A stretch of 64,000 bases of DNA from Pantoea sp. Mb-10 (GCF_021272205.1 NZ_JAJSDX010000003.1:434001-498000); one strand, 5' to 3'. Positions 48,575-58,778 are shown, numbered from the stretch's first letter. Numbers and translations are program-made. The notes: a model not told the origin generated them from the sequence alone.

Positions 48575-48942
48575 TGAAAAGGATACGTCGTATGCCCAAG
48601 CGCTGGCTTGCTTGGGCCGTAGCGGGCGCATTGGCCCTGCTGGCGGTGGTCATTGTGCCCAATCTGCTTCAGCATGAAACGGTGATCAAAATCCGCGTGG
48701 CCCACAGCGGGTCCAATTTACCGGACGGTTTTTATCTTTATCAGCAGCTCAGCGCGCAGGGCGTGCGCATTAAAAGTATTACCCCTTCAGGCGATGCGTT
48801 GGTCATTCATTTCGAAAATGAAGAGCAGAGCCTCGCCGCGCAGAAAGTGCTGCAGCGCCTACTGCCACAAGGCTTCGTTGTGGCAACCGGTACGCAAGCC
48901 TTGCAGCAGGCCGTCGCGGCTAATCGCACCACATACAGTTAA
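48574..48942 (+). CDS. mzrA: MzrA, modulator of EnvZ/OmpR
   Basis: A 122-residue protein with one membrane helix (about 11-28) and a periplasmic domain. In E. coli MzrA links the Cpx and EnvZ/OmpR systems by binding EnvZ in the inner membrane. The ATG overlaps the yqjA stop (TGATG), and a GTG at 48571 is an alternative. The yqjA-mzrA pair is the same as in E. coli. Confidence 0.9.
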   Translation: MKRIRRMPKRWLAWAVAGALALLAVVIVPNLLQHETVIKIRVAHSGSNLPDGFYLYQQLSAQGVRIKSITPSGDALVIHFENEEQSLAAQKVLQRLLPQGFVVATGTQALQQAVAANRTTYS

Positions 48943-48948
48943 CGATGT

Positions 48949-48969
48949 CGTCTGGCGCTGCGCCAGACG
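48949..48969 (+). terminator. Strong hairpin after mzrA
   Basis: CGTCTGGCG / CGCCAGACG with a three-base loop starts 6 nt past the mzrA stop. No T run follows, so it may be a 3'-end stabiliser rather than a true terminator. Confidence 0.5.
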
Positions 48970-49112
48970 GCGATTTATCCCCGCTATCTCCTCGTGCTTT
49001 TTGAATTTTTTCATCCGCTGTCTATCCTTACTGTAGCGCGAGTCCGGAATATGCTGGGATGCCTCTCCTGCCCGGTCTATGGCAGGTCATCAACAATGGA
49101 AGGTCAAACCTG

Positions 49113-49487
49113 ATGAAACACCCCTTACTACTGGGCGCCATTCTCTTCTCTCTTTCCGGCTCACTGATGGCAGCAGAAACGCTCTGCCAGCAGAAAGAGC
49201 ACGATATTCAGCGCGAAATTGAGATGGCGAAACAGCACAACAACCAGCGCCGGGTGAACGGACTGGAACGCGCTTTAACGGAAGTACAGGCAGATTGCAG
49301 CGATAAAAAGTTGAAATCGGCCCACGCCGAACGCGTTGCGGCTCAGAAGCACAAAGTTGCGGAGCGCGAGCGCGAGCTGCAGGATGCGCGCAAGGACGGC
49401 GACGATAAGCCAAAGATTGAAAAGCGTGAACGTAAGTTAATGGATGCCCGTCAGGCGCTGAAAAAGCTCGAAGCTGAGCCCTATTAA
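49113..49487 (+). CDS. yqjC: YqjC, periplasmic DUF1090 protein
   Basis: A 124-residue protein with a signal peptide (cleavage near LMA-A, about residue 20), followed by a highly charged, mostly helical DUF1090 region with a coiled-coil look (ERERELQDARKDG and similar heptads). Two cysteines (near 24 and 56) could form a disulfide. The function is not known. The ATG at 49113 follows GGAAGG by about 9 nt. It starts the yqjC-yqjD-yqjE-yqjK run. Confidence 0.88.
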   Translation: MKHPLLLGAILFSLSGSLMAAETLCQQKEHDIQREIEMAKQHNNQRRVNGLERALTEVQADCSDKKLKSAHAERVAAQKHKVAERERELQDARKDGDDKPKIEKRERKLMDARQALKKLEAEPY

Positions 49488-49521
49488 CCGGATTTAATTA
49501 GACGACGTAATGGAGAACTTC

Positions 49522-49827
49522 ATGTCCAAAGACACCACCTCTGAACATCTGCGCTCAGAACTCAAAAACCTCGCGGATACGCTGGAAGAAGTATTAAGCA
49601 GCGGCGCGGATAAGTCGAAATCTGAGCTGGATCGCCTGCGCCATAAAGCGCGTAACGCGCTTGAAAGCTCGCGTGAACGCTTGGGTGATTCTGGCGAGCG
49701 CATTGCGCAAACCACCCGTGAAGCCGCGGAAAAAGCAGAAGATTACGTGCGTGAAAATCCGTGGCACGGCGTAGGCATCGGCGCAGCGGTCGGTGTGCTG
49801 ATCGGCATCCTGATCTCACGGCGCTAA
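49522..49827 (+). CDS. yqjD: YqjD, ribosome-binding membrane protein (DUF883)
   Basis: A 101-residue DUF883 protein with an amphipathic helical N-terminal part and a C-terminal membrane helix (GVGIGAAVGVLIGILIS) ending in Arg-Arg, as in E. coli. E. coli YqjD tethers ribosomes to the inner membrane in stationary phase. The ATG at 49522 follows GGAG by 7 nt and gives the E. coli length. yqjE starts 2 nt after its stop. Confidence 0.92.
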   Translation: MSKDTTSEHLRSELKNLADTLEEVLSSGADKSKSELDRLRHKARNALESSRERLGDSGERIAQTTREAAEKAEDYVRENPWHGVGIGAAVGVLIGILISRR

Positions 49828-49829
49828 CA

Positions 49830-50225
49830 ATGAATGAGAGCCAAAGCCACGGCCCAGGCAAGGGGGTCTTTCACGTAGGTCAGCGCCTGGTGACAACGCT
49901 GGTTGGCATGGTCGAGACGCGTGTGCGTCTCGCCGTTGTCGAACTGGAAGAGGAGAAGGCCAATCTGATCCAGATGTTGATCATGATTGGTTTGACCATG
50001 CTGTTTACCGCTTTCGGTTTGATGAGCCTGATGGTGCTGATCATCTGGGCAGTCGATGCGCAATATCGTCTGATTGCGATTGGCGCAACCACTGGCGTAC
50101 TCTTCTTGCTGGCATTGATCTTCGGCCTGTGGACGTTGCGTAAATCGCGCCAGTCGACGCTGCTGCGCCATACGCGCAAAGAGCTGTCATCGGACCGAAA
50201 ATTACTGGAGGAGGATCGCGCATGA
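49830..50225 (+). CDS. yqjE: YqjE, small inner membrane protein
   Basis: A 131-residue protein of the phage-holin-like YqjE family with two membrane helices (about 47-75 and 82-105), preceded by the conserved AVVELEEEKANL helix. It is close in sequence to E. coli YqjE, with unknown role. The start at 49830 gives MNESQSHGPGKG. Its stop overlaps the next gene by 4 nt. Confidence 0.9.
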   Translation: MNESQSHGPGKGVFHVGQRLVTTLVGMVETRVRLAVVELEEEKANLIQMLIMIGLTMLFTAFGLMSLMVLIIWAVDAQYRLIAIGATTGVLFLLALIFGLWTLRKSRQSTLLRHTRKELSSDRKLLEEDRA

Positions 50226-50506
50226 GCCGTAAGGAACGCGAGGCGCGCATGCACGATCTGCTCAATGAGATCCAGCAGCAGCGCTTGGATCTCAGTGCGG
50301 CAGGACGCGACTGGCTGACCAGCACGGCGCACTACGATCGCGGCTGGCTCACGCTGCTGAGCATGCGACGCTATCTGGCCATCGGTAGCAGCGCCTTAGC
50401 AATATGGTCGATTCGCAGTCCAAACCGTATTCTGCGCTGGGCAAAGCGCGGATTTGGCGTGTGGAGCACCTGGCGCATGATCAAATCGTCCCTGCCTTCG
50501 CGCTGA
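50222..50506 (+). CDS. yqjK: YqjK-like protein
   Basis: A 94-residue basic protein with one weak membrane-like helix (RYLAIGSSALAIWSI, about 50-64), matching the YqjK family by size and place. It overlaps yqjE (ATGA), so it is probably co-translated. Function unknown. Confidence 0.85.
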   Translation: MSRKEREARMHDLLNEIQQQRLDLSAAGRDWLTSTAHYDRGWLTLLSMRRYLAIGSSALAIWSIRSPNRILRWAKRGFGVWSTWRMIKSSLPSR

Positions 50507-50709
50507 CCTCTGTTTAAAACCGGATCGCATTGATTCGGTTTCTCTTCATCAAAATCCCTGAATAACACTGACAGTTTAACTCGCTTACAACTGTTGCACC
50601 CTGCGATTATTATCTCACTCCATCAGCCCAGCGAACTGAATATTACGGTTCAGCGGGAAAAAAACCTGCAGGTCAATTACCTGCAACAAATCACTTGTTG
50701 GAGTAGATG

Positions 50710-51120
50710 ATGAAAAAATTCGAAGATTCTGGCCTGCTGCTGGCGCGCGTATTAATGACCATTCTGTTTATTACTGCCGGCTGGGGCAAAATTACGGGCT
50801 ATGCGGGCACGGCACAGTACATGCAAGCCATGGGCGTTCCGGGCTTTATGCTGCCGCTGGTGATCCTGCTTGAATTGGGCGGCGGGCTGGCCATTCTGTT
50901 TGGTTTCCTGACGCGCTTTACTGCGTTGTTCACCGCCGGTTTCACCTTGCTGACCGCGTTCATTTTCCACAGCAACTTCGCTGAAGGTGTTAACCAGCTG
51001 ATGTTTATGAAAAATCTCTCAATCGCGGGTGGCTTCCTGGTGTTGGGTCTGGTGGGACCTGGCGCGTACAGCATCGATCGTCTGATTCGCAACCGCGTCG
51101 CACCTGCTACCGCGCGTTAA
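50710..51120 (+). CDS. yqjF: YqjF, DoxX-family membrane protein
   Basis: A 136-residue protein with four membrane helices of the DoxX family. It has the family pattern FITAGWGKITGYAGT near the N-terminus and LLELGGGLAILFGFLTR. I used the second of two adjacent ATGs, 6 nt after GGAG. The biochemical role is not established; DoxX proteins are tied to thiol or redox stress. It precedes yqjG as in E. coli. Confidence 0.9.
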   Translation: MKKFEDSGLLLARVLMTILFITAGWGKITGYAGTAQYMQAMGVPGFMLPLVILLELGGGLAILFGFLTRFTALFTAGFTLLTAFIFHSNFAEGVNQLMFMKNLSIAGGFLVLGLVGPGAYSIDRLIRNRVAPATAR

Positions 51121-51156
51121 GCATTTACGCGGATTGCCACATATACTGAAGTACTG

Positions 51157-51182
51157 AGGCGAGGATTTTCCTCGCCTTTTTC
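51157..51182 (+). terminator. Terminator between yqjF and yqjG
   Basis: AGGCGAGG / CCTCGCCT with a five-base loop is followed by TTTTTC. It lies 16 nt before the yqjG ATG and inside its leader, so it may only partly stop transcription. Confidence 0.8.
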
Positions 51183-51197
51183 ATTTACGGAGGGCTT

Positions 51198-52172
51198 ATG
51201 GGACAGCTGATTGACGGTGTCTGGCATGATACTTGGTACGATACGAAGTCAACCGGTGGCCGCTTCAAACGTTCAGAAGCAGTGTGGCGCAATTGGGTCA
51301 CCGCCGACGGCAGCGCTGGCCCCACGGGTAAAGCGGGTTTTGCCGCCGAACGCGATCGCTACCATCTTTATGTGTCTCTTGCATGTCCGTGGGCGCATCG
51401 CACGCTGCTTATGCGCCAGCTTAAAGGCTTGGAGGAGATGATTTCGGTTTCTGTCGTCCATCCGCTGATGCTGGAAAACGGCTGGACGTTTGATGACGAT
51501 TTCCCAGCCGCGACCGGCGACGCGTTGTATCAACATGAATTTCTGTATCAGCTGTATCTGCATGCCGAGCCGTACTACAGCGGACGCGTCACTGTCCCTG
51601 TGCTGTGGGACAAACAGCAGCACACCATTGTGAGCAATGAGTCCGCCGACATCATTCGCATGCTGAATAGCGCGTTTGACGCCCAAGGCGCGCTGGCAGG
51701 CGACTATTATCCCCTTGCGCTGCGTGACCATATTGATGAGCTGAACGGTTGGATTTACGACACGGTCAATAACGGCGTGTACAAAAGCGGGTTTGCCACT
51801 TCTCAGACGGCTTACGACGAAGCCGTCACGGCGCTGTTTCACTCCCTGGCGCGGCTGGAGCAGATCTTAGGTCAGCACCGCTACCTCACGGGTGATAGCC
51901 TGACCGAGGCCGATTTGCGCCTGTGGACGACGCTGGTGCGTTTTGATCCGGTGTACGTGACCCACTTTAAATGCGACCGTCACCGTATTAGCGACTACTT
52001 CAACCTCAGCGGCTTCCTGCGTGATATTTATCAGATGCCAGGAATAGCGGAGACGGTCAATCTTGCTCATATCCGCCATCACTATTACTGCAGCCACAAA
52101 ACCCTCAATCCCAGCGGCATCATTTCCCTTGGCCCTGCGTTCGACTGGGAAGCCCCCCACGGTCGCGGATAA
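51198..52172 (+). CDS. yqjG: Glutathionyl-hydroquinone reductase
   Basis: A 324-residue xi-class glutathione transferase that reduces glutathionyl-hydroquinones. Cys63 in ACPWAHRT is the catalytic residue, at the same number as in E. coli YqjG. A thioredoxin-like domain is followed by the helical C-terminal domain. AGGGCTT precedes the ATG. Confidence 0.94.
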   Translation: MGQLIDGVWHDTWYDTKSTGGRFKRSEAVWRNWVTADGSAGPTGKAGFAAERDRYHLYVSLACPWAHRTLLMRQLKGLEEMISVSVVHPLMLENGWTFDDDFPAATGDALYQHEFLYQLYLHAEPYYSGRVTVPVLWDKQQHTIVSNESADIIRMLNSAFDAQGALAGDYYPLALRDHIDELNGWIYDTVNNGVYKSGFATSQTAYDEAVTALFHSLARLEQILGQHRYLTGDSLTEADLRLWTTLVRFDPVYVTHFKCDRHRISDYFNLSGFLRDIYQMPGIAETVNLAHIRHHYYCSHKTLNPSGIISLGPAFDWEAPHGRG

Positions 52173-52177
52173 CCGCT

Positions 52178-52203
52178 GTGCGGGCCATTGGCCCGCACTT
52201 TGT
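52178..52203. terminator. Bidirectional terminator between yqjG and mdtI
   Basis: GTGCGGGCC / GGCCCGCAC, a 9-bp stem with a three-base loop, lies between the convergent yqjG and mdtI stop codons. The T tract is short on both sides. Confidence 0.7.
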
Positions 52204-52532
52204 CAGGCAAATTTAATCAGCATCATGCCCAGCAGCAGCAGTACGATGCCGCTCCAGCCGGTGTTATTCAAACGCTGGCCAAACAGGATCCAGCCCGCCG
52301 CCACCGTTGCCACCAAGCCAAAGCCTCCCCACAAAGCGTAGGCCACCGATAAATCGATCCCCTTGACCGCCTGCGCCAGCGCTGCAAACGCAGCCAGCAC
52401 CGCCATCAACGAACCAAGGCCGTAGACCGGGCGACGAAAGCCGCTGGAATATTTCAACAAGATGTTCGCGGCAATCTCCAGCACAATAGCCAGCGCCAGC
52501 CATGCCACGTGGAGGTTATTAAGCAGCGTCAT
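52203..52532 (-). CDS. mdtI: Spermidine export SMR subunit MdtI
   Basis: A 109-residue, four-helix small multidrug resistance protein that forms a heterodimer with MdtJ to export spermidine. The conserved Glu lies in the first helix ([15 protein letters not shown]). The ATG at 52532 has GGAGG 6 nt upstream and gives the E. coli length; a GTG six bases earlier is less likely. It overlaps mdtJ by 14 bp. Confidence 0.93.
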   Translation of the reverse strand: MTLLNNLHVAWLALAIVLEIAANILLKYSSGFRRPVYGLGSLMAVLAAFAALAQAVKGIDLSVAYALWGGFGLVATVAAGWILFGQRLNNTGWSGIVLLLLGMMLIKFA

Positions 52533-52869
52533 TTTCACCCTCCCGATGTCCCAAGGTCCCTGATTTAACCAGCACGATGCCTGCCACTAATGTTGTCAGT
52601 CCAGCGATTTTCATCAATGAGATCGCTTCATCGAACAGCGTCACGCTAAACAGGGTGATAAGCAAAATGCCTATCCCTTCCCACATGGCGTAAGCCACCC
52701 CGAGCGCAATTTTTTTTACTGCAAACGATAAGAAAATATAGGAAAGGGCAATCATCGCGAGCATAAAAATATACCCCGCGCGACCACCGTGCAGGCTGGC
52801 CCACTTCATACTCAGCGTGCCGGTAATTTCAGCGACAATGGCTAACGCTAATAAAATCCAGTAGCGCAT
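52519..52869 (-). CDS. mdtJ: Spermidine export SMR subunit MdtJ
   Basis: A 116-residue SMR-family partner of MdtI, with four helices and the active Glu in [21 protein letters not shown] lies 8 nt before the ATG at 52869; an in-frame extension to 52917 is not needed. The gene order mdtJ-mdtI and the overlap match E. coli. The leader carries a candidate mdtU ORF. Confidence 0.93.
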   Translation of the reverse strand: MRYWILLALAIVAEITGTLSMKWASLHGGRAGYIFMLAMIALSYIFLSFAVKKIALGVAYAMWEGIGILLITLFSVTLFDEAISLMKIAGLTTLVAGIVLVKSGTLGHREGENDAA

Positions 52870-52950
52870 ATTATTCTCCTGAATACAAAAACAGTGCCGC
52901 GTTGTTAAACGCGTCAAATGAAGGATGTATTGTCTAACAGGAGAGCGGAG

Positions 52951-53049
52951 CTACAGCGCGAAGCGCCAATGCCTATCGCAACGGGAGAGGGTCAAAACAG
53001 AGGGAGCATACCTGAGAAAAACAGCCAAAAGGCCACTATTTTTGTCCAT
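52951..53049 (-). CDS. mdtU: Candidate leader peptide MdtU upstream of mdtJI
   Basis: A 32-codon ORF on the mdtJ strand starts at ATG 53049 and ends with TAG at 52951, 81 nt before mdtJ. The peptide begins MDKNSGLLAVFLRYAP and ends DRHWRFAL. In E. coli the mdtJI leader encodes a peptide of about 34 residues, MdtU, whose translation is needed for spermidine-dependent expression of mdtJI. Place, strand and length fit; I have not compared sequences. The ribosome-binding site is weak (GGAT at a distance). Confidence 0.6.
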   Translation of the reverse strand: MDKNSGLLAVFLRYAPSVLTLSRCDRHWRFAL

Positions 53050-53289
53050 AATATTACAACTTATCCACGTTCTTGCTTTTCATGTGTGGATGAAACATTG
53101 TCCTCAGCAATTAAACACACGCCTATTTTGGCATAACACTCTTTTTATTTTCGGCGGATTTTCATTTCTTTACCATGTGAAATTTGCGTTACGACGACGT
53201 GACTGCGTTTTTATTTTCAACATCCTCTACAACCCGAAAGAATATACTTCTTCAGCATTTTCATTTTTATTAACGCGTTTATCTGCAGG

Positions 53290-53829
53290 CACGTCAGCGC
53301 ACAAAGTAAAACGCCCGCCGGGAGATCCCTGCGGGCGTTTGGGGGATGCGTCGACACTGACCGGTAAGCCGCGTGCTTTTGTGAAGAGCGGAGTGGACAG
53401 GCATTTATGGCACGTCAGCGCACAAAGTAAAACGCCCGCAGGGTTTCCCGGCGGGCGTTCGGGGGATGCGTCGACACTGACCGGTAAGCCGCGTGCTTTT
53501 GTGAAGAGCGGAGTGGACAGGCATTTATGGCACGTCAGCGAATAAAGTAAAACGCCCGCAGGATTTCCCTGCGGGCGTTTAGGTGATGCGTCGACACTGA
53601 CCGGTAAGCCGCGTGCTTCTGTGAAGAGCGGAGTGGACAGGCATTTATGGCACGTCAGCGCACAAAGTAACACGCCCTTAGGGATTTCCCTGCAGGCGTT
53701 CGGGTGATGCGTCGACACTGACCGGTAAGCCGCGTGCTTTGTGAAAAGCAGAGTGGACAGGCACTTATGGCACGTCAGCGCATAAAGTAAAACGCCCGCC
53801 GGGAGATCCCTGCGGGCGTTTAGGTGATG
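53290..53829 (-). repeat. Tandem 120-bp repeats downstream of rnpB
   Basis: Units begin with CACGTCAGCG at 53290, 53411, 53531, 53651 and 53771, a period of 121 then 120 bp, so there are about 4.5 copies before rnpB. Each has a GC-rich hairpin (AACGCCCGC / GCGGGCGTT), degenerate in the copy at 53651, and a stretch resembling the rnpB 3' end (GACCGGTAAGCC ... GTGGACAG). E. coli has a similar array of 113-bp repeats with terminators after rnpB, so this is a homologous feature. Confidence 0.9.
53788..53823 (-). terminator. First terminator of rnpB (last repeat unit)
   Basis: On the minus strand, stem AACGCCCGC / GCGGGCGTT is followed by TTAC. It lies about 10 nt beyond the mature rnpB 3' end, so it ends the RNA and is backed up by the other units. 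Confidence 0.75.
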
Positions 53830-54206
<377 letters not shown>

Positions 54207-54214
54207 GGCGCGGG

Positions 54215-54243
54215 ATAATAGGCGATCCGCAGCGATTTGTCAC
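54215..54243 (-). promoter_or_regulatory. rnpB promoter
   Basis: On the minus strand GTGACA (54243-54238) and TATTAT (54220-54215) are 17 bp apart, and transcription would start at about 54206, the mature 5' end. The -35 box overlaps the rsmI stop codon. Confidence 0.75.
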
Positions 54244-55103
54244 GCCTCTTGCTGCGCCAGTGCATATTTATACAGCGCGTTTTTCTTCACGCCGTGTATT
54301 TCCGCCGTCAGCGCCGCCGCCTTCTTGAGCGGCAATTCGCTTTGCAGCAGCGTCAGCGTACGCAGCGCCTCGGCAGGCAGCGCCTCTTCATCCGCATGAT
54401 GTCCTTCCACAATCAGCACCATCTCGCCTTTGCGCCGATTCTCATCTTCCTGCACCCATGCCAGTAGCTCACCCACCGGCGCGCCGTGCAGTGTCTCCCA
54501 GGTTTTGGTGAGCTCGCGCGCCAACACTACGTAGCGATCGCCGCCCCACACGCTAACCATGTCCTGCAGGCTATCGAGTAAACGGTGCGTGGATTCATAG
54601 AAAATCAGCGTGCGAGGCTCGTTTTCCAGCGCGCGCAGGGCATCACAGCGTCCCTTACTTTTCGCAGGTAGAAACCCTTCGTAACAGAAACGATCGGACG
54701 GCAATCCCGCCGCGCTTAATGCTGTAATAGCGGCGCAGGCACCCGGTAAAGGCACAACGCGCACGCCAGCTTCACGACAGCGGCGCACCAGATGATAGCC
54801 CGGATCGTTGATCAGCGGCGTGCCAGCATCGGAAACCAGCGCTATGCTTTGTCCGGCTTGCAGCTTAGCTAACAGCACCTCCGCTTTTTGCTGTTCGTTG
54901 TGGTCATGAAGTGCGAACAGTCGCGCATTGATGGCGAAATGTTGTAGCAACAGTCCGGTATGACGTGTATCTTCCGCAGCGACCAGATCGACGCTCGCAA
55001 GCACCGTCAGCGCACGCTGCGTGATATCACCCAAGTTACCGATCGGGGTAGGAACGATATAGAGCGTGCTGGCAGAAATCTCTGCCCGATCGAGTTGTTT
55101 CAT
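54240..55103 (-). CDS. rsmI: 16S rRNA (cytidine(1402)-2'-O)-methyltransferase
   Basis: A 287-residue tetrapyrrole-methylase-fold enzyme that methylates the ribose of C1402 in the 30S P site. It has the family motifs [14 protein letters not shown] at the N-terminus, [15 protein letters not shown] and [13 protein letters not shown]. It is upstream of rnpB on the same strand and divergent from lpoA, as in E. coli. Confidence 0.96.
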   Translation of the reverse strand: MKQLDRAEISASTLYIVPTPIGNLGDITQRALTVLASVDLVAAEDTRHTGLLLQHFAINARLFALHDHNEQQKAEVLLAKLQAGQSIALVSDAGTPLINDPGYHLVRRCREAGVRVVPLPGACAAITALSAAGLPSDRFCYEGFLPAKSKGRCDALRALENEPRTLIFYESTHRLLDSLQDMVSVWGGDRYVVLARELTKTWETLHGAPVGELLAWVQEDENRRKGEMVLIVEGHHADEEALPAEALRTLTLLQSELPLKKAAALTAEIHGVKKNALYKYALAQQEA

Positions 55104-55165
55104 TGTTTCATCCGAATTGCCGATTTAATATTGAGCATCTTGAAAAAAACATCACTGGATACAGT

Positions 55166-57190
55166 ATGCTTCCTTCAAAAGTCGTACGTCATAAAGCAGG
55201 ACGCTTAGTGCCTGTTCTTCTCGCTGGGCTGATTTTAGCCGCCTGTAGCAGTCAAGCTCCGCAGCAAACCTCGAACGTCAATATTCAGGGGCCGGCAGCG
55301 GGTAAATCTGACTATTACCTGCAACAGGTGCAGCAAAGCAGCGATGATAGCAAGACCGACTGGCAATTACTTGCCATCCGTGCCCTGTTGAAGGAAGGAA
55401 AGTATCCGCAGGCTAACGATCAACTCAGCCAGCTGCCACAGCAGCTCTCTGACGTGCAGGCCCAAGAACTGCTGCTGCTACGTGCACAGCTGCAAATTGG
55501 CCAGCAAGATTTCGACGGTGCGCAGCAGCGCTTGGGTCAGGTTAAACCGTCGCTGCTGTCGCAGGATCAGCTGAAACGTTTCTACGCGCTGCAGATCGCG
55601 GCGGCGCAGAATCGCCCCTCGCTGGCGCTACTGCGCGCTTACATTGCACAAGAGCCGCTGCTGAACGGTGCCGAGCACCAGAGCAATATCGACGGCACCT
55701 GGCAGGCGCTGACGCAACTGTCGCAGGATCAGCTTAACAGCCTGGTGATCAACGCTGACGAAAATACCCTGCAGGGCTGGCTGGATTTGCTCAACACCTG
55801 GCACGCAAACAGCCAAGATGCGCAGATGCTCAAGTCCGCGATTGCCGACTGGAAAACGCGCTATCCGCAGAATCCTGGTGCCAAAACGCTGCCCACGCAG
55901 CTGAACCAGGCGCAAAATATGACCCCGGCCTCAACCAGCACCATTGCGCTGCTGCTGCCGCTGAACGGTCAGGCGCAGGTGTTCGCGAATGCGATCCAGA
56001 AAGGTTTTAACGATGCGAAAAACGGCGCGCTCACGCCGCCACCAACCGCGCCAGCCGCGACCGATACCGCCAGCGCGCAACCTGCTGCCGACCACGGCGA
56101 CGGTAGCGCCAGCAGCCCTATTTCGGCAGAGGCCACCTCGCCTGCCCAACCGCAAACCGCCGCAGCGCCTGCACAAGCGCCAACGGCCCCCGCCGCTCAG
56201 CCGTCGAGCGCGCAGATCAAAGTGTATGACACCAGCAGCCAGCCGATTGCCCAGCTGATGCAGCAGGCGCAGCAGGATGGCGCGACGCTGGTGGTAGGGC
56301 CGCTGCTAAAAAACAACGTTGAGACGGTGGTCAACAGCCAAACCGCGCTTAACGTGCTGGCCCTGAACGAGCCGGAGCAGATCCAGAACCATCCGAATAT
56401 TTGCTATTTTGCGCTTTCTCCTGAAGACGAAGCGCGCGATGCCGCGCACCATATCTATGAACAAGGCAAACGCCAGCCGCTGCTGCTGGTGCCGCGCAGC
56501 AGCTATGGCGATCGCATCACCAATGCGTTTGCACAAGAGTGGCAGAAACTGGGCGGCAGCACCGTGCAGCAGCAGCGTATTGGCAACGCGGCCGAGCTGA
56601 AGCAGGGCATTAACAGCGGCGCCGGTATTGCGCTGAGCGGTACACCCGTGACGGTTCAGCAGCCGCAATCAGCAGGCGTGTCGATTGCCGGTCTCACCAT
56701 TCCGGCCCCGCAAAGCAGCACGTCGCCACCGTCGGCCGAAAATAATAGCGGCAGCGTAGATGCGGTCTATATCGTTGCCAGCCAGGATGAGCTTCAGCTG
56801 ATCAAACCGATGATTGCGATGCGCACCAGCAGCCGCAACAATATCGCGCTTTACGCCAGCTCGCGCAGTGCGCAGGCGGGCGCAGGTCCAGATTTCCGTC
56901 TGGAGATGGACGGCTTGCAGTTCAGCGACATTCCGCTGCTCTCTGGCAGTAACAACGCGCTGATGCAGCAGGCCGCCAAATCGTTTAATAACGATTACTC
57001 GCTGGTTCGCCTTTACGCGATGGGCCTTGATGCCTGGACGTTGGCGAACCACTTTAACCAGATGCGCCAATCGCCGGGCTATGCCATTGATGGCAATACC
57101 GGCAAGCTGAGCGCCGATGCCAATTGCGTGATCAACAGGAAGTTGACATGGAACCAGTACCGCCAGGGACAGATCGTACCGGCACAGTAG
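55166..57190 (+). CDS. lpoA: Penicillin-binding protein 1A activator LpoA
   Basis: A 674-residue outer membrane lipoprotein (678 in E. coli) that reaches through the periplasm to activate PBP1A. The lipobox LAAC gives acylated Cys27. TPR-like helices (about 35-255) are followed by the C-terminal LppC domain (about 260-674), a periplasmic-binding-protein fold. Inserted in the latter, about residues 290-350, is an Ala/Pro/Gln-rich low-complexity stretch. The ATG at 55166 (MLPSKVV) is chosen over an in-frame start at 55103 that lacks a lipoprotein signal. Confidence 0.95.
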   Translation: MLPSKVVRHKAGRLVPVLLAGLILAACSSQAPQQTSNVNIQGPAAGKSDYYLQQVQQSSDDSKTDWQLLAIRALLKEGKYPQANDQLSQLPQQLSDVQAQELLLLRAQLQIGQQDFDGAQQRLGQVKPSLLSQDQLKRFYALQIAAAQNRPSLALLRAYIAQEPLLNGAEHQSNIDGTWQALTQLSQDQLNSLVINADENTLQGWLDLLNTWHANSQDAQMLKSAIADWKTRYPQNPGAKTLPTQLNQAQNMTPASTSTIALLLPLNGQAQVFANAIQKGFNDAKNGALTPPPTAPAATDTASAQPAADHGDGSASSPISAEATSPAQPQTAAAPAQAPTAPAAQPSSAQIKVYDTSSQPIAQLMQQAQQDGATLVVGPLLKNNVETVVNSQTALNVLALNEPEQIQNHPNICYFALSPEDEARDAAHHIYEQGKRQPLLLVPRSSYGDRITNAFAQEWQKLGGSTVQQQRIGNAAELKQGINSGAGIALSGTPVTVQQPQSAGVSIAGLTIPAPQSSTSPPSAENNSGSVDAVYIVASQDELQLIKPMIAMRTSSRNNIALYASSRSAQAGAGPDFRLEMDGLQFSDIPLLSGSNNALMQQAAKSFNNDYSLVRLYAMGLDAWTLANHFNQMRQSPGYAIDGNTGKLSADANCVINRKLTWNQYRQGQIVPAQ

Positions 57191-57543
57191 ATCGCCAGCA
57201 GCTCGGCGCAGCACATGAACAGCTGGCGCGCCGCTATCTGGAGCGCGCCGGGCTAAAATGGGTTGCCAGCAATGTGCGCGTGCGCGGCGGTGAGATCGAT
57301 CTGATCATGCGTGACGCCACGGGCTGGGTGTTTGTCGAAGTACGCTACCGCCGCGACGCACGCTTTGGTGGTGCCGCTGCCAGCGTGACACGGCGTAAAC
57401 AACACAGGCTGCTGCGCGCCGCCGCACTCTGGCTCCTTGCGCGCGGCGGCAGTTTTGATACGGTGAATTGCCGTTTTGACATCATTGCCATTACCGGGCA
57501 CGAACTCGCATGGCTGCCCGATGCCTTTAATGCCGATGAATAG
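57148..57543 (+). CDS. yraN: UPF0102 nuclease-like protein YraN
   Basis: A 131-residue member of the YraN family with a restriction-endonuclease-like fold. The signature GGEIDLIM ... FVEVRYRR matches the D-x-ExK-like core. Function is not proven; a DNA repair or recombination role is suspected. The ATG at 57148 follows AGGAA and overlaps the lpoA end by 43 bp. Confidence 0.9.
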   Translation: MEPVPPGTDRTGTVDRQQLGAAHEQLARRYLERAGLKWVASNVRVRGGEIDLIMRDATGWVFVEVRYRRDARFGGAAASVTRRKQHRLLRAAALWLLARGGSFDTVNCRFDIIAITGHELAWLPDAFNADE

Positions 57544-57557
57544 AACCAGGTGGTCTT

Positions 57558-58145
57558 GTGCAGGACAGAATTAAAGCGTGTTTTACCGAAAGTATTCAGA
57601 CTCAAATTGCCGCGGCCGAGGCGTTACCCGACGCCATCTCCCGCGCTGCCATGACGCTGGTGCAGTCGCTGCTAAACGGCAATAAAATCCTGAGCTGTGG
57701 CAACGGGGCTTCCTCTGCCAACGCGCAGCATTTTGCCGCCAGCATGATCAACCGTTTTGAAACCGAGCGCCCTAGCCTGCCTGCGCTGGCTCTCAGTGCA
57801 GACAATGTGATGCTGACGGCCATCGGTAACGATCGCCTGCACGATGAAGTGTATGCCAAGCAGGTGCGTGCGCTGGGTCAGGCCGGTGACGTCTTGCTGG
57901 CGATCTCGACGCGCGGCAACACCCGCGATATTGTCAAAGCGGTGGAAGCCGCGGTGACGCGCGATATGACCATTGTCGCGCTAACTGGCCACGATGGCGG
58001 CGAACTGGCGGGCCTGCTAGGACCGCACGATGTGGAAATTCGCATTCCCTCACACCGCAGCGCGCGCATTCAGGAGATGCATATGCTGACGCTGAACTGC
58101 CTGTGCGATTTGATCGACAACACCTTGTTTCCCCACCAGGAATGA
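57558..58145 (+). CDS. diaA: DnaA initiator-associating protein DiaA
   Basis: A 195-residue SIS-domain protein (tetramer in E. coli) that binds DnaA and promotes timely assembly at oriC. It is nearly identical in pattern to E. coli DiaA, with SIS motifs [13 protein letters not shown] and [13 protein letters not shown]. It starts with GTG at 57558. Confidence 0.95.
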   Translation: MQDRIKACFTESIQTQIAAAEALPDAISRAAMTLVQSLLNGNKILSCGNGASSANAQHFAASMINRFETERPSLPALALSADNVMLTAIGNDRLHDEVYAKQVRALGQAGDVLLAISTRGNTRDIVKAVEAAVTRDMTIVALTGHDGGELAGLLGPHDVEIRIPSHRSARIQEMHMLTLNCLCDLIDNTLFPHQE

Positions 58146-58159
58146 TTGAAGGAGCCTAC

Positions 58160-58732
58160 ATGAAAGCATTGAACGCTGTTGCCATTCTGCTCACTGCCAT
58201 GCTGCTGCAGGGCTGTGTGGCCGTGGTGGCAGGCGGTGCCGCCGTCGCCACGAAAACCGCTACCGATCCCCGTACCGTGGGCACGCAGGTGGACGATGGC
58301 ACGCTTGAGCTACGCGTCTCTAACGCGCTGGCAAAAGATGACCAAATCAAGAATCAGGCGCGCGTGATTGTCACCGCTTATCAGGGCAAAGTGCTGCTGA
58401 CCGGCCAGGCGCCATCCGCAGACTTGTCGAGCCGGGCGAAGCAGATTGCCATGGGCGTTGAGGGGGCCACTGAGGTCTACAACGAAATTCGTATTGGCCA
58501 GCGCGTCAGCCTCGGCACCTCGTCAAACGACACGTGGATCACCACCAAAATTCGTTCACAGCTGCTGGGTAGCGATCAGGTGAAATCATCCAATGTGAAA
58601 GTGACCACTGAAAACGGCGAAGTGTTCTTGCTGGGACTGGTGACGCAGGAGGAAGCCGCTGCGGCAGCCGATATCGCCAGCCGCGTAAGTGGCGTCAAGC
58701 ATGTGACCACCGCGTTCACGATTCTCAAGTAA
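58160..58732 (+). CDS. dolP: Outer membrane lipoprotein DolP (two BON domains)
   Basis: A 190-residue lipoprotein with lipobox LQGC (Cys19) and two BON domains (about 45-115 and 120-190). E. coli DolP (YraP) supports outer membrane integrity and BAM function at division sites. GAAGGAG stands before the ATG at 58160. It ends the lpoA-yraN-diaA-dolP run. Confidence 0.94.
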   Translation: MKALNAVAILLTAMLLQGCVAVVAGGAAVATKTATDPRTVGTQVDDGTLELRVSNALAKDDQIKNQARVIVTAYQGKVLLTGQAPSADLSSRAKQIAMGVEGATEVYNEIRIGQRVSLGTSSNDTWITTKIRSQLLGSDQVKSSNVKVTTENGEVFLLGLVTQEEAAAAADIASRVSGVKHVTTAFTILK

Positions 58733-58751
58733 TCACGGTAACAGACGCGTG

Positions 58752-58778
58752 AAGGCGGCCTCCGGGCCGCCTTTTTTA
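58752..58778 (+). terminator. Terminator after dolP
   Basis: AAGGCGGCC / GGGCCGCCTT with a short loop and TTTTT on the plus strand. It reaches the stop codon of the convergent yhaK gene. Confidence 0.88.

Noticed and set aside
52925-53545. A plus-strand ORF across the mdtJ leader and the repeats
   Set aside because: It has no good start, crosses the repeat array and is antisense to the mdtU candidate and the rnpB 3' region.
53290-53829. CRISPR-like array
   Set aside because: The whole 120-bp unit is repeated, with no short repeats and unique spacers, and no cas genes are nearby.
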